Below are positions 54,001 to 61,740 of a stretch of 64,000 bases of DNA, piece by piece (position 1 is the stretch's first letter; every line of letters begins with the position of its first letter). The notes under the pieces were generated by a model. That model searched no databases. It was not told the origin of the DNA and saw nothing but the letters and a program-made list of their open reading frames with translations. A program made the translations under genes and the position numbers. Source of the DNA: CAZHHH01 sp052400685 (GTDB taxonomy: Bacteria > Bacteroidota > Bacteroidia > Bacteroidales > Marinilabiliaceae); NCBI GenBank assembly GCA_052400685.1, contig JBQTGJ010000008.1; one strand, written 5' to 3'.

Positions 54001-56535
54001 GCCTTGTGGTGCACGGACGCCGATGTAACGGCTATAGGGCGAATATAAGTTGTGATCGGTGCCGATACTAAATGATCCGCCTTGCTCAAAGACGCGTGTG
54101 GTAAAGTTGACCCTGACAAAGCCGGGTGTTTTTTGATGAATATTAGGTTGAAAAAGAAATGATGCTTTTCCTTCACTATTTAATGGCGCTTCATAGACGA
54201 CTTGTTTGGATGGTTCGAAATCCCGTGTCTGGTCGTCAAAACGATAGTTGGGATAGGCATCGAAAGTTGTGGTAGCAGGGTTTAATGTCATTTCTACTTG
54301 TGCTTTCAGACCGCTGGCTGAGGCACCGTGAAGCCATTCTGAGTACAACTTAATTGTTGCAGCATTACCTGAAGTCAGTAGTTTGTTCATTTCAAGATTT
54401 ATCCGCAACCGGTTGGGTTTGATGGTTTCGATGCGCAGACTTTTTGTAAATACCAGATCGCCCATCAAGGCACGTATCTGCCAGAAGCCCGTTGGTGCTT
54501 CGGGGGCTGTGGCTGTTTTGAATGTATACAATTTGTTTTGGGGATGACGGCTTATAGTTCGTTGCACCAGTTGCCCCTGCGGGTTGAGTAGTTCGAAGGT
54601 CACAGGGTAATTAGCCGGTAACTTGTGCAGTTTGTCTTCGGGCATGAATGAGATATAGAGGCTATCGCCCGGTCGCCAAACACCCCGGTCGCCATAAATA
54701 AAACCTTTTATACCCTGTTTTATGGTTTGACCGGATACATCAAATTTACTGAGCGACAGAGACTGGCCATCATCTAATCGCAGGTAACCGCGCTGGTTGT
54801 CTTTTTTTACAATTAAAAGGAACGGCCGACCGTTGGTTGTGATCGCACATCTGCCTTCTTTATCGGTGGTGCCTGAACCAATTGGTTGCATCTGAAAGTT
54901 TAGGATAGTGACCGTTGCATCCATGACGGGCTGAGTGCTTTGCAGATTGGTGACGAATGTTTCTGTTTGGTTATTGCTCCCGGCCTTGGCTATGATGCCC
55001 AGATTGGAAGCCAGTAAATTGCGGCTGACATAACGTTCGCGTTGGTAATAAGCATTGGAACATGGATTATCACGTTCTTCCCAGTTCCAATAAGTATAAT
55101 TGTATGGATAATCGCTATAGTAATTGTTGGGAGAGTCCCAAAATTCGCCATCGTTGGGCATTATGGGCATCTCGTCGTCTGCGCCATTTGTTTCATCGCA
55201 TGGATATACTGAGGAGCCGCGTCCAAAGCCCAGTTCTACGCGATAAATGGCACCTGGGTCGGGTTGTATCATTGTGCTTAGATCTATGGCGAAGGTGTTC
55301 CATTGGTTTAGATTGAGGGTTGCATCTTCGTTTAGATGAATTAATTGCTGATGTATCAACCTTCCGGCACGCTTCAATTGCGAGCTTTCGTCCATGGTAT
55401 TGATCTGCAGAAAATAAGGGACGTTGTTTTCGTATATCTTGATGATTCGAAGTACAACTGATTTTAACGATACCGCTTTGAAATGGATGATTGGATTTTC
55501 GGATGAGGGAAGGATGTTGCCTTTGCCCACAAAATCAACAGCCGGTTTTAAACTGGTAAATGATATTTGTGTTCGGAAGGCGCCTTCTTTTAGCGTGGCA
55601 CCAACGATACTTCGAATGCCTGATAGCAGCACCAGCTCTGTGTCTCCGTATGTGGCAGCCGTAGGATAAATTTCAAGAATGTTTTGGTTGACACTGTAGT
55701 TTATTTGTTGTCTGTTGGATAAAGAGATCAGTCCATCCAGATTTTGGGTTGCATCAAGTGGTTCGCTAAAGGTTACACGGATAAGCTGCGACGGCTGTTG
55801 AATAACTGTTGTTGATTGAATGGTAAAGTCTCCCAACGCCGGAATTTGTATGTTTTCGGTGCCGCTTCCGCTGGCATTGATTGGCTCACCTGTGTGATTG
55901 ACAGATAGTTGTTGGCTTTCAGTGGTGCGGTTGATGGGTTTTATTTCAAATAGATGCGTTTTGCCATCGGGGTTTTGCCATTCAATGGCGAGTGTTTTGT
56001 TCCCGATGGAGGCCGAAAGCATACTGCTGGCTTCTTCAGGGGTGATGTCGTCGGCGACCTGTAAGCGACCGGTGAGTTTGTAGGCTTTATAGTCGTTTTT
56101 TTCGGCTGGTTGTATGGGATTCAGTGTAACACGGTAATTTTGAGGTATGGTTGCTATCTCAAAAAAGAAGTCGTCTTCTTCTTTGAATAGTTTTTTGAGA
56201 TGAAGGGTTATTTTCCATTTCCGGCCGGTTGAGAGTCGCGCCGATGGGGTGAATTTAATGGTTTTGTGATCGGTCCACAGCCAATCTCCTTTTAATGACG
56301 GTTCGATGCTTACCAACGATGAGGCGGCTGTTTGTCCTGGTACTGAACCCGGCACCGAGTCGGTAAATTCTACAAAGAACGAGCCTGTTGTGGGTATAAA
56401 ACCCGAAGAGAAGGCGGCAATGCGTTCATTGAAAGGTGAATGGTCTGTTTCAATTGTTTGTTTGTTTTGCTTACAACTCCAAAGTGATAAGAATAATATC
56501 AGCACTATGGCGATTTTGGACGGAAGTGATTTCAT
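51004..56535 (-). CDS. Alpha-2-macroglobulin family lipoprotein with thioester motif
   Basis: A 1843-residue bacterial alpha-2-macroglobulin. The lipoprotein signal ends at LWSCKQ. MG-type beta domains follow, with a bait-region-like, low-complexity stretch. The thioester motif CIEQ is intact (YPHGCIEQ; Cys codon 52366-52368), near residue 1390. It traps attacking proteases at the periplasmic face, with pbpC repairing the wall in the usual pairing; here pbpC is separate. Start ATG 56535 is preferred over 56559. yidD lies 77 bp upstream of the start. Confidence 0.88.
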   Translation of the reverse strand: MKSLPSKIAIVLILFLSLWSCKQNKQTIETDHSPFNERIAAFSSGFIPTTGSFFVEFTDSVPGSVPGQTAASSLVSIEPSLKGDWLWTDHKTIKFTPSARLSTGRKWKITLHLKKLFKEEDDFFFEIATIPQNYRVTLNPIQPAEKNDYKAYKLTGRLQVADDITPEEASSMLSASIGNKTLAIEWQNPDGKTHLFEIKPINRTTESQQLSVNHTGEPINASGSGTENIQIPALGDFTIQSTTVIQQPSQLIRVTFSEPLDATQNLDGLISLSNRQQINYSVNQNILEIYPTAATYGDTELVLLSGIRSIVGATLKEGAFRTQISFTSLKPAVDFVGKGNILPSSENPIIHFKAVSLKSVVLRIIKIYENNVPYFLQINTMDESSQLKRAGRLIHQQLIHLNEDATLNLNQWNTFAIDLSTMIQPDPGAIYRVELGFGRGSSVYPCDETNGADDEMPIMPNDGEFWDSPNNYYSDYPYNYTYWNWEERDNPCSNAYYQRERYVSRNLLASNLGIIAKAGSNNQTETFVTNLQSTQPVMDATVTILNFQMQPIGSGTTDKEGRCAITTNGRPFLLIVKKDNQRGYLRLDDGQSLSLSKFDVSGQTIKQGIKGFIYGDRGVWRPGDSLYISFMPEDKLHKLPANYPVTFELLNPQGQLVQRTISRHPQNKLYTFKTATAPEAPTGFWQIRALMGDLVFTKSLRIETIKPNRLRINLEMNKLLTSGNAATIKLYSEWLHGASASGLKAQVEMTLNPATTTFDAYPNYRFDDQTRDFEPSKQVVYEAPLNSEGKASFLFQPNIHQKTPGFVRVNFTTRVFEQGGSFSIGTDHNLYSPYSRYIGVRAPQGDQKGYLMTDTDHQIDVVTVDEKGKSVNLKGLKYTIYKINWRWWWDRSEEKLGRYVSSRSANIIKQGNLTTTNGKASIPFRIDQPEWGRYLIRVEDPIGGHAATTTVLVDWPGWAQKTSGVDAEAASMLIFNTDKEKYNVGDIATVTFPSAGKGRALISLENGTKVLRSWWVEPEPESTHFTFEVTDDMTPNIYIHISLLQPQDKKKNDLPVRMYGILPITVFSPASQLKPQIKSNKEWRPNQKVTIKVSEAENQAMSYTLAIVDEGLLDLTRFQTPDPWNHFNAREALGVKTWDMYDYVLGAYGGQIERLFSIGGDADMLNSEGQNNARRFDPMVHFYGPFDLKKGRTNKHTLQIPNYTGSVRAMVVATNGNATGSTESTIAIRQPLMVWAALPRVLGPGETVALPVTVFVSEKSIHEVNIEIKTDKSIIIKGLSKQAIQFDKAGEQTLFFELQAGEVTGTSTIEVSASAGKETATHIVHLPIRNPNPSVTRVNSEVIAAGKTTRINYNMPGVQGTNKTTLELSILTPINFGRRLEYLLSYPHGCIEQITSKAFPQLYLSDLSDLSPQQMSRAMANVQETLGKLGNYQTGNGGFAYWPGGPTADEWATSYAGHFMVEAELKGYALPATIKKQWLKYQKSQVNAWVPDKSGRYHGHDFIQAYRLYTLALAGETHLSGMNRMRQQPNLSQQAKWRLAATYAIAGINDVARELTQTIAEIPDQTSVFSNTYGSRERDMAMTLETMLLMNEKEKSARLARELTNLINSDHWLSTQTTAYSLLALSKYITTNKKQTSKAKVKYSFNNGPGTVISFTKPINQQKTNAELPAQGNLSITNQSDGEIFANLIMSGRPLHDTLTQKVEENLSIKVEYATLNGNSINPSTMAQGTDFKVTVSLKNTGAKAVNNLALTQIFPSGWEIRNSRMEGNGSLYEIDQPGYRDIRDDRVYSYLSLMPGETKRLVIGLHAAYIGRFYLPAVSCEAMYDYSIRASEPGMWVNVTKQ

Positions 56536-56612
56536 CGATACAAGTAATTTGGTTTTCAATGATTAAAAGTACGTCCTTTGAACAGAACTGTCAAAAGTTA
56601 ACAGATAAATAA

Positions 56613-56855
56613 TTACGGCACCGGATCATGTCCGCTTCCGCCCCACGGATTGCAGGAAAGTATTCGTTTTATGGACAGCCATAATCCTTTTATGGGGCCA
56701 TGCTTTTTTAAGGCTTCAATGGTGTAGGCTGAGCAGGTGGGCGTGTAACGGCATGACGGGCCAATCATTGGTGAAATGACGTACTGGTAAAATTTTACGG
56801 GCAAAATGAGGAGATAAACGACTCCTTTACCAAGGTATTTTATTATCTGTTGCAT
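56613..56855 (-). CDS. yidD: Membrane protein insertion efficiency factor YidD
   Basis: An 80-residue YidD with the family motifs KFYQYVISPMIGPSCRYTPTCS and NPWGGSGHDPVP, including three cysteines. It assists YidC-dependent membrane insertion. The order rnpA-yidD is conserved; here a palindromic element fills the 206 bp between them. Confidence 0.95.
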   Translation of the reverse strand: MQQIIKYLGKGVVYLLILPVKFYQYVISPMIGPSCRYTPTCSAYTIEALKKHGPIKGLWLSIKRILSCNPWGGSGHDPVP

Positions 56856-56916
56856 TTAAAAAGGTTGGTTTTAATGCAATAAGGTTTTAAAAGGAAAATT
56901 GTTTAGGGTTATGTAT

Positions 56917-57064
56917 TTAGGCTTGTAAGAAAAGTTTAACTTCTGCGTTATGGTTGTTCTTAAAATGGTCATTTGTCATAGTAACTCACATTTTGCATGC
57001 TTCGTAAGACGCAAAAATGACGATTGTTTGTCTGTTACAGGCGTTTTCGGGCAAGTGCTATTTA
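56917..57064 (-). repeat. Palindromic intergenic element, subfamily B copy on rnpA stop
   Basis: A 148-bp copy from TTTAGGCTTGTAAGAAAAG to GGGCAAGTGCTATTTA. It keeps AACTTCTGCGTTATGG, AAAATGGTCATTTG and TCACATTTTGCATGC. Its outer TAAATAG supplies the rnpA stop codon. It separates rnpA from yidD. Confidence 0.8.
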
Positions 57065-57478
57065 TTTGTGTTCAGAGTTTGGTTCTGATGTATGATTGTT
57101 GCCGATTTTGGTTAATTTTTTAATTGATTTTTCAACAGCTTTTTCAATCGTTTTGAAATCATGTATTTCGTTGTCGGCGTATATGTATGCGATGAGAAGT
57201 GTTTGATGATCGGGTACAGCCGCATAGAGCTGATGCTTATGAAGGCGATAGCTTTCGCGTATGCGTCGTTTTAAGAGGTTGCGTGTTACTGCTCGTTTAA
57301 AGCGTTTTTTCGGCACCGATATGAGGAGTTGGGCCGCTGTTTCATCTTGCCTGGGAACCATAAGGTATTGTGCCCGTAACGGGAATGACATGTATGATTT
57401 ACCTTTAGGAAACAGCTCGGCAATGAGTTTTTTCCGGCAAAGTCGTTCGTTTTTACTTAAGGTAAATAGTGATGACAT
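57062..57478 (-). CDS. rnpA: Ribonuclease P protein component
   Basis: A 138-residue RnpA, the protein part of RNase P that matures tRNA 5-prime ends. The RNR signature is FKRAVTRNLLKRRIRE. ATG 57478 (MSSLFTLSKNERL) is chosen because a TATTTTTG promoter element lies at 57500-57507, overlapping the alternative start at 57502. Its stop TAA is the end motif of a palindromic element. rpmH, usually upstream, is absent; hemD is there instead. Confidence 0.93.
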   Translation of the reverse strand: MSSLFTLSKNERLCRKKLIAELFPKGKSYMSFPLRAQYLMVPRQDETAAQLLISVPKKRFKRAVTRNLLKRRIRESYRLHKHQLYAAVPDHQTLLIAYIYADNEIHDFKTIEKAVEKSIKKLTKIGNNHTSEPNSEHK

Positions 57479-57499
57479 CTGGTTGTGTTTGTCAGGCTT

Positions 57500-57507
57500 C
57501 AAAAATA
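57500..57507 (-). promoter_or_regulatory. Candidate -7 element of rnpA, start-deciding
   Basis: CAAAAATA on the plus strand reads TATTTTTG, 22 bp before ATG 57478. It overlaps the alternative start at 57502, arguing against that start. Confidence 0.5.
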
Positions 57508-57581
57508 GAAATAAAAATGAAATTTGGTGTTAAGGTCGGGTTTTTGATGAAAAATTTGATGGGTAAGTGGAGATGAAAATT

Positions 57582-57618
57582 AAGCCCCCTCAATCAATGG
57601 TTGATAAAGGGGGCTTTT
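57582..57618 (-). terminator. Intrinsic terminator of hemD
   Basis: Stem AAGCCCCCT/AGGGGGCTT followed on the minus strand by TTAATTTTC, about 30 bp after the hemD stop. Confidence 0.8.
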
Positions 57619-57646
57619 GGTATGAAGCAGTTTATATGCCGCCGTA

Positions 57647-58396
57647 TTATTTTTTGCTGTTTTGCTGTTTTATGTATAGTTCCAAAGCAGCCGTCATGGA
57701 TGGTGCCTGTGGCATTGGTGCCTGTATATCGAGGCGTAGACCGGCTTCGGTGACTGCTTTTGCTGTGGCCGGACCAAATGACGCGATGATAATATTTTTC
57801 TGTTGAAAGTCAGGGAAATTTTGAAACAGTGACGCAATTCCTGAAGGACTAAAAAATACCAGCATGTCGTAGTCTATTCCTTTGAGGTCACTCAGGTCAC
57901 TACTCACCGTTTTGTATAAAATGGCCTTGGTGTATTTTACCTTTGATTTGTTGAGTAAGTCAGGAATTTCTTGTTTGTGAATGTCGGATAAAGGAACCAA
58001 AAATTTTTCATCCTTATGTTTTTTAATGACATCCATAAGGTCGGTAAAACGACCTGTGGAATGGAAAATTTTTCGTTTCCGGTAAACAATGTATTTCTGA
58101 AGATAAAAAGCCGTCGCTTCCGAAATACAGAAATACTTCATGTTATCATCGATGGTCAGTCTCATTTCTTCGCTGATTCGGAAGAAGTGATCAATGGCTG
58201 TTCGGCTGGTAAATATGACAGCTGTGTGGTCCAGGATTGACACTTTTTGTTTTCTGAAGTCTTTGACATCAACGCCTTCTACCTGAATAAATGGTCTAAA
58301 ATCAATTTTTACATTGTTTTTTTCCGCCAATTCAAAATAGGGCGATTTTGGTGTTGTTGGTTCAGGTTGTGAAACCAGGATCTTTTTTATTTTCAA
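57647..58396 (-). CDS. hemD: Uroporphyrinogen-III synthase
   Basis: A 249-residue HemD that cyclises hydroxymethylbilane to uroporphyrinogen III in heme synthesis. The Bacteroidota opening KKILVSQPEPTTPKSPYF is clear, and FTSRTAIDHFF and FFSPSGIASLF are the two-lobe signatures. The start is assigned to a TTG at 58394-58396, directly before this opening, because the upstream in-frame ATG at 58495 lies inside the DUF4271 gene. It is downstream of DUF4271, 46 bp apart. Confidence 0.88.
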   Translation of the reverse strand: MKIKKILVSQPEPTTPKSPYFELAEKNNVKIDFRPFIQVEGVDVKDFRKQKVSILDHTAVIFTSRTAIDHFFRISEEMRLTIDDNMKYFCISEATAFYLQKYIVYRKRKIFHSTGRFTDLMDVIKKHKDEKFLVPLSDIHKQEIPDLLNKSKVKYTKAILYKTVSSDLSDLKGIDYDMLVFFSPSGIASLFQNFPDFQQKNIIIASFGPATAKAVTEAGLRLDIQAPMPQAPSMTAALELYIKQQNSKK

Positions 58397-58442
58397 CTTG
58401 CTACAATTTTGGTTCAACTTAGGCCGGAACAATACCGGTGTT

Positions 58443-59564
58443 TTACTTGAACAGTACTTTATAAAGCAGAGATAGCGGTACAATTTCCAGTGCACAAAGA
58501 TACAAAATAATGTAATATCCTGATAAAAGAGATACTAAATTATTCCGTATGCCTCTGATTGTCTGTATTAAATATAGAAAAATAAAAAGTGTGAGGGCTG
58601 TTTTGATAAGAACATTAAGTGTTATTCCTTCTGTGAATGGGATAAGCAATATAAACGGGGTCAGAAAAATGGCGAAGGCTTTACTCATGGCCGACGATTG
58701 GGCCAGATAAGCATTGACCGCATCGGAGGTGTTGAATATCTTGCCTGACAATCTGTAAACCAATGCTTTCATGGTCATTATTGTGAATAGAAATACGAAT
58801 GCAACCGGTAATATGAGTGCGCCTTGTAAGCCTAAAAAGGGTTGGTTGAGGCGTGTTGTTATTTCATATATTAATACAGAGCTGTTGAAGTAGAATAAGA
58901 GATATAATAAGAACGACGGCTGACTGTTGGAGATGTTGTTGCGCGAGAGTTTTCCGGTGAAATCAGGATATAGGATGGCATGCATCAAATCGGTGATATA
59001 TCGTGAGGATCGTAATCTTATCCAACCTAATAACACGACTGATAATACAAGTAAACCAAAAAACCAGTCGTTGTGCAATGGTTCTTTAACAATGGTTTCA
59101 GTCTCTTTTATTTCTGTTCTGTATTTTTTTTGCTCTACGGTTGTTTTTGGGGGTACAACCGCTTTTTTGATATTTTGAGTTTTGTTCTCGTTGTTTTTAT
59201 TGGAGATGAATATCGGGTGTATTTGCGTGTTTATGGTGTCGTTAAAGTTGTCGTACGATTCAAAAATCATGGACCAGTTGACTTTTTGCTGCGCGGCACC
59301 TTTTAGGTTAAACAGTATTGAGTCCTGATTTGAAATAGCAGGCTTTGTGATTTTTTTTACCGGTGAATGCTGAGTTGTAGCTGGTATATTTCGGCGGCTC
59401 ATTCTGATTGAGTCGATTTGTATCAGATGAATGGGGGAGCGGGCGACAGAAATCTGATGCGTGGAGTCGCCTGGCGCAATGATGGCCTGTACCGGTTGGA
59501 CGACTGGAAGTGTTTGTGCTTTTGACAACGAATCGGTTGATATGGTCTGATAGTTGACACCCAT
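58443..59564 (-). CDS. DUF4271 family membrane protein
   Basis: A 373-residue membrane protein with a long N-terminal soluble region (about 1-165), low in hydrophobics, and about six or seven membrane segments in the C-terminal half. Its end, NNLVSLLSGYYIILYLCALEI, matches DUF4271, which sits beside hemD in Bacteroidota. Function is unknown. It starts 12 bp before the LOG gene's stop in the same direction, so an operon from LOG to hemD is possible. Confidence 0.8.
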   Translation of the reverse strand: MGVNYQTISTDSLSKAQTLPVVQPVQAIIAPGDSTHQISVARSPIHLIQIDSIRMSRRNIPATTQHSPVKKITKPAISNQDSILFNLKGAAQQKVNWSMIFESYDNFNDTINTQIHPIFISNKNNENKTQNIKKAVVPPKTTVEQKKYRTEIKETETIVKEPLHNDWFFGLLVLSVVLLGWIRLRSSRYITDLMHAILYPDFTGKLSRNNISNSQPSFLLYLLFYFNSSVLIYEITTRLNQPFLGLQGALILPVAFVFLFTIMTMKALVYRLSGKIFNTSDAVNAYLAQSSAMSKAFAIFLTPFILLIPFTEGITLNVLIKTALTLFIFLYLIQTIRGIRNNLVSLLSGYYIILYLCALEIVPLSLLYKVLFK

Positions 59565-59576
59565 TTTTATTCTTTT

Positions 59577-60167
59577 TTATTTGGCTGAAACAGCGGCGAA
59601 ATTGATGACTTCAGGACCCCAGGGTTTATGGTTGTTGATAGCTTCAATGACCGCAACAGGGGTGTTGACTATTTGCCATATTTCCAAGTGTTTTTGTTGC
59701 ATAAAATTTTCAGTAACCATTTTTGAAGCCATTTGGGCAAGCGGGTCAAAATAGCCATCGGTATTTAGCAAGATGATAGGATGCGGGAAAAAACCCAGTT
59801 TTTTAAGTGATACAACCTCATAGAGTTCTTCCAGAGTGCCTGTTCCACCTGGTAGAGCCACTACGGCATCAGTGTCTTTAATAAGCAGTTCTTTGCGATG
59901 GCGCATGTCTTCCACATGTATCATCTCTTTTACGCCTTTGTGCTCCCACTCTACATCGATCATGAATTTGGGTATGATTCCTTTAATATGTCCACCCATT
60001 TTTAAGGTGGTGTCGGCTACGGCTCCCATCAGTCCGGTGGCTCCGCCACCATAAATGATATTGTATTCGCTGTTTACCAATAGTTCGGTGAGTTGTCGGG
60101 TTGCTTCAAAGTATTTTTCAGGGATGCCCGGACTGGATGCGCAAAAGATGGTTATTTGTTTATTCAT
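59577..60167 (-). CDS. LOG family / TIGR00730 Rossmann-fold protein
   Basis: A 196-residue lysine-decarboxylase-like protein. The PGGTGTLEELYEV motif is the LOG-family active site (PGGxGTxxE) and GGATGLMG is its nucleotide loop. Characterised relatives cleave the ribose from nucleotide 5-monophosphates, including cytokinin precursors. The exact substrate here is unknown. Its stop is 12 bp from the DUF4271 gene start. Confidence 0.88.
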   Translation of the reverse strand: MNKQITIFCASSPGIPEKYFEATRQLTELLVNSEYNIIYGGGATGLMGAVADTTLKMGGHIKGIIPKFMIDVEWEHKGVKEMIHVEDMRHRKELLIKDTDAVVALPGGTGTLEELYEVVSLKKLGFFPHPIILLNTDGYFDPLAQMASKMVTENFMQQKHLEIWQIVNTPVAVIEAINNHKPWGPEVINFAAVSAK

Positions 60168-60208
60168 AATTATTGTAAAGCACTTTCTTTTAATAGTTTA
60201 AAACATTC

Positions 60209-60652
60209 TTATAAAGAATCACTCCAACACCAGGTGGCGGCGCCCAGTAAAATGAAATCTTTAATCAGCGCGTGTCCGGTCCTTGACAGTTCCGGGAATC
60301 CATATCCCGTTTGCCATACAATGCCCGAAGTGATAAAAATAAGAATACCTGCCACAAAAATTAATACGGCGAGTGCGCCACCCCATGCGGCGCTTTTTCT
60401 TGATACCGGATTTAGCATGATGAGCAAACCTGCTAAGATTTGTATCCATGCAATGATTTGTGCAAAGGCATATATGGTAACATATTTCAGCAGCCACTTG
60501 AAGAGAAACGTTTGGGCCATGGCTTGTTCTATATGAAGTGCTTCTGCGTTTCTAAACTTCATCAATCCTAACCATATTAGCACGATACCTAATCCGTAAC
60601 GAAGTAAAAATTGACTTATTGCCAGGAGTGTTTTCTTGAAGAGGTTTTTCAT
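60209..60652 (-). CDS. DUF417 (YkgB-like) membrane protein
   Basis: A 147-residue membrane protein with four hydrophobic segments. RYGLGIVLIWLGLMKF at the N terminus and LSRTGHALIKDFILLGAA at the C terminus are typical of DUF417/YkgB. Function is unknown; relatives are linked to chlorine stress. ATG 60652 (MKNLFKK) is preferred to 60703 because it places the first helix normally. Confidence 0.8.
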   Translation of the reverse strand: MKNLFKKTLLAISQFLLRYGLGIVLIWLGLMKFRNAEALHIEQAMAQTFLFKWLLKYVTIYAFAQIIAWIQILAGLLIMLNPVSRKSAAWGGALAVLIFVAGILIFITSGIVWQTGYGFPELSRTGHALIKDFILLGAATWCWSDSL

Positions 60653-60726
60653 ACGAGTCATTTTGTATTTTTGGTGATTTTGAACGTCATTGACTGTCGT
60701 CACCAGCTGGTCTTCATGTTATAATG

Positions 60727-61098
60727 TTAGTTTGTAATGGTATATCCAAAAGGCGTTAGTGCCAGCCCGGCCATCTTAAAATGCTGTCGTCCAAAAGGAA
60801 TTCCGATGATTGTTATGGATAGAATAATGCCCCAAAAGAGGTGGTCTAGTGCAATCCAAAAACCAGCCAGAAATAGCCAGATGATGTTAAAAAGTGTGTT
60901 TAAACAACCACCTTGTCGGGAAGTGGGGGTCACTTTGCTGGAAAATGGCCACAGCGCCAAAATGCCCAGTTTAAAAGCCTGAAGGCCAAAGGGTATACCA
61001 ACAATGGTTATCATCATTAGCAAGCCGCCTACAAAGTATTGTATGGCAATGATAAGTCCGCCAAAAATTAGCCATATGATATTTCCTAAAATATTCAT
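60727..61098 (-). CDS. YccF family membrane protein
   Basis: A 123-residue YccF (DUF307) protein with two internal repeats, each a helix pair: GNIIWLIFGGLIIAIQY...TIVGIPFGLQAFKLG and NIIWLFLAGFWIALDHL...TIIGIPFGRQHFKMA. It is an inner membrane protein of unknown function. A deoxynucleoside kinase gene lies 23 bp upstream in the same direction. Confidence 0.88.
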   Translation of the reverse strand: MNILGNIIWLIFGGLIIAIQYFVGGLLMMITIVGIPFGLQAFKLGILALWPFSSKVTPTSRQGGCLNTLFNIIWLFLAGFWIALDHLFWGIILSITIIGIPFGRQHFKMAGLALTPFGYTITN

Positions 61099-61121
61099 AA
61101 ATAATTATTTATGTGTTGTTA

Positions 61122-61736
61122 TTAAAATAATCCATTTAATTTTGCGTCTATTTTGTCAAGAATATAACTTAATGACGATGGATCATTTACGAAATCAATC
61201 TCATCAACATTGATTGTCAGTAGGTTATTGCCTTCGTATTTCATGATCCATCCTTCGTAGCGTTCGTTAAGGCTTTTTAGATAATTGAGGCGAATGCCAG
61301 CTTCGTACGGACGTCCTCGTAGTTCAATTTGTCTTACCAGGGCAGGAACTGAAGCCCGAAGATAAATTAACAGGTCGGGGGGTTGAATCAGGCTGGTCAT
61401 TAATTCAAATAGCGACAGGTAGTTATTGTAGTCGCGAGAACTCATGAGGCCCATTTCATATAGGTTGGCCGCAAAAATATAAGCATCTTCGTATATGGTA
61501 CGATCCTGAACCACCGTTTTGTTGGAATGGCGTATTTTAACAATTTGCGAAAAGCGGCTGTTGAGAAAATAGACCTGAAGATTGAAAGACCATCTTTTCA
61601 TATCTTCATAGAAATCGGCTAAGTAGGGGTTTTGGTCAACTTCTTCGTAGTGGGCATCCCAATTGTAGTGTTTGGCCAACAAGCCGGCCAGCGACGTCTT
61701 TCCCGATCCAATATTTCCGGCAATGGCGATATGCAT
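61122..61736 (-). CDS. Deoxynucleoside kinase
   Basis: A 204-residue dNK-family kinase that phosphorylates deoxynucleosides for salvage. The P-loop is GNIGSGKT (7-14), followed by VQDRTIYEDA, the DR catalytic region, and RGRPYEAGI in the lid. It may be a dAdo/dGuo or dCyd kinase; the substrate cannot be read. It is 4 bp downstream of the GH3 gene, likely co-transcribed. Confidence 0.88.
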   Translation of the reverse strand: MHIAIAGNIGSGKTSLAGLLAKHYNWDAHYEEVDQNPYLADFYEDMKRWSFNLQVYFLNSRFSQIVKIRHSNKTVVQDRTIYEDAYIFAANLYEMGLMSSRDYNNYLSLFELMTSLIQPPDLLIYLRASVPALVRQIELRGRPYEAGIRLNYLKSLNERYEGWIMKYEGNNLLTINVDEIDFVNDPSSLSYILDKIDAKLNGLF

Positions 61737-61740
61737 AGTT

